A stretch of DNA of 5,551 nt from Alphaproteobacteria bacterium. Lineage in GTDB: Bacteria > Pseudomonadota > Alphaproteobacteria > Rhodobacterales > Rhodobacteraceae. Shown here one piece after another: positions 5,493 through 5,551 of the stretch (position 1 is its first letter; each line of letters opens with the position of its first letter). The stretch spans positions 1-5,551 of the forward strand of contig JAURMY010000197.1 of NCBI GenBank assembly GCA_030830465.1, written 5' to 3'. The notes under the pieces were generated by a model, which worked only from the letters and a program-made list of their open reading frames with translations, made no database searches and was not told the origin of the DNA. A program made the translations under genes and the position numbers.

Positions 5493-5551
5493 TCAGGTCA
5501 CCAGAAACACCCGGATACTGACCTCGGACAGGGTGAACCGGCATGTCGACA
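5493..5551 (-). CDS. Possible C-terminal tail of a minus-strand gene (partial)
   Basis: From the right edge one minus-strand frame stays open for 18 codons to the TGA at 5493-5495 and ends RFTLSEVSIRVFLVT. Its third codon positions are mostly G or C, as in the real genes of this window. The hairpin at 5447-5476 sits just downstream. A competing frame stays open to the TAA at 5434-5436 but has a less typical third position. I recognise no family, and the piece is too short to be sure it is coding. Confidence 0.3.
   Translation of the reverse strand, partial: STCRFTLSEVSIRVFLVT

Noticed and set aside
5434..5550. 38-codon minus-strand frame open to the right edge and ending at the TAA at 5434
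   Set aside because: Its third codon positions are less G/C-rich than in the real genes, and it runs through the 8-bp hairpin. The shorter frame ending at 5493 fits better, although neither is proven.
1..5551. CRISPR array, tRNA or rRNA gene, transposase, toxin-antitoxin pair or phage genes
   Set aside because: I looked for spaced repeats, cloverleaf-like arms, insertion-sequence ends and small gene pairs and saw none that held up.

Overview
The window is GC-rich, tightly packed bacterial DNA. Codon choice, the gene content and a short intergenic motif I associate with Rhodobacterales suggest an alphaproteobacterium of the Rhodobacter/Paracoccus/Roseobacter type. That assignment rests on recalled sequence patterns, not on a search.

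Layout: positions 1-97 hold the last 31 codons of an AMP-forming acyl-CoA synthetase. Its stop overlaps the start of mccB (94-1698), the carboxyltransferase (beta) subunit of 3-methylcrotonyl-CoA carboxylase. After a 61-nt gap that carries the repeat-like motif comes an FMN-dependent oxidoreductase of the nitronate monooxygenase / 2-nitropropane dioxygenase family (1760-2740). A 26-codon ORF (2737-2817) bridges it to mccA (2810-4759), the biotin carboxylase/biotin carrier (alpha) subunit, which starts with GTG. All of these are on the plus strand and read as one operon. A hairpin-rich zone (about 4785-4834) separates mccA from a convergent minus-strand gene for a four-helix DUF2231 membrane protein (4816-5274). 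The last 277 bases hold that gene's AT-rich upstream region, with a 9-nt direct repeat and a small inverted repeat. They also hold an 8-bp hairpin and possibly the tail of another minus-strand gene running off the right edge.

How the genes work together: MccA uses ATP and bicarbonate to carboxylate its own biotin, and MccB passes the carboxyl group to 3-methylcrotonyl-CoA to make 3-methylglutaconyl-CoA. This is the committed carboxylation step of leucine (and isovalerate) catabolism. The acyl-CoA synthetase probably feeds an acyl-CoA into the same route. The FMN oxidoreductase between the two subunits has no established role in the pathway and is the least expected member. The DUF2231 gene is a separate transcription unit.

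I see no undescribed multi-gene system here. The window is mostly an ordinary catabolic operon. The points worth a second look are the inserted flavoprotein gene, the bridging micro-ORF, the repeat-like element that supplies a ribosome binding site, and the repeats upstream of the DUF2231 gene.
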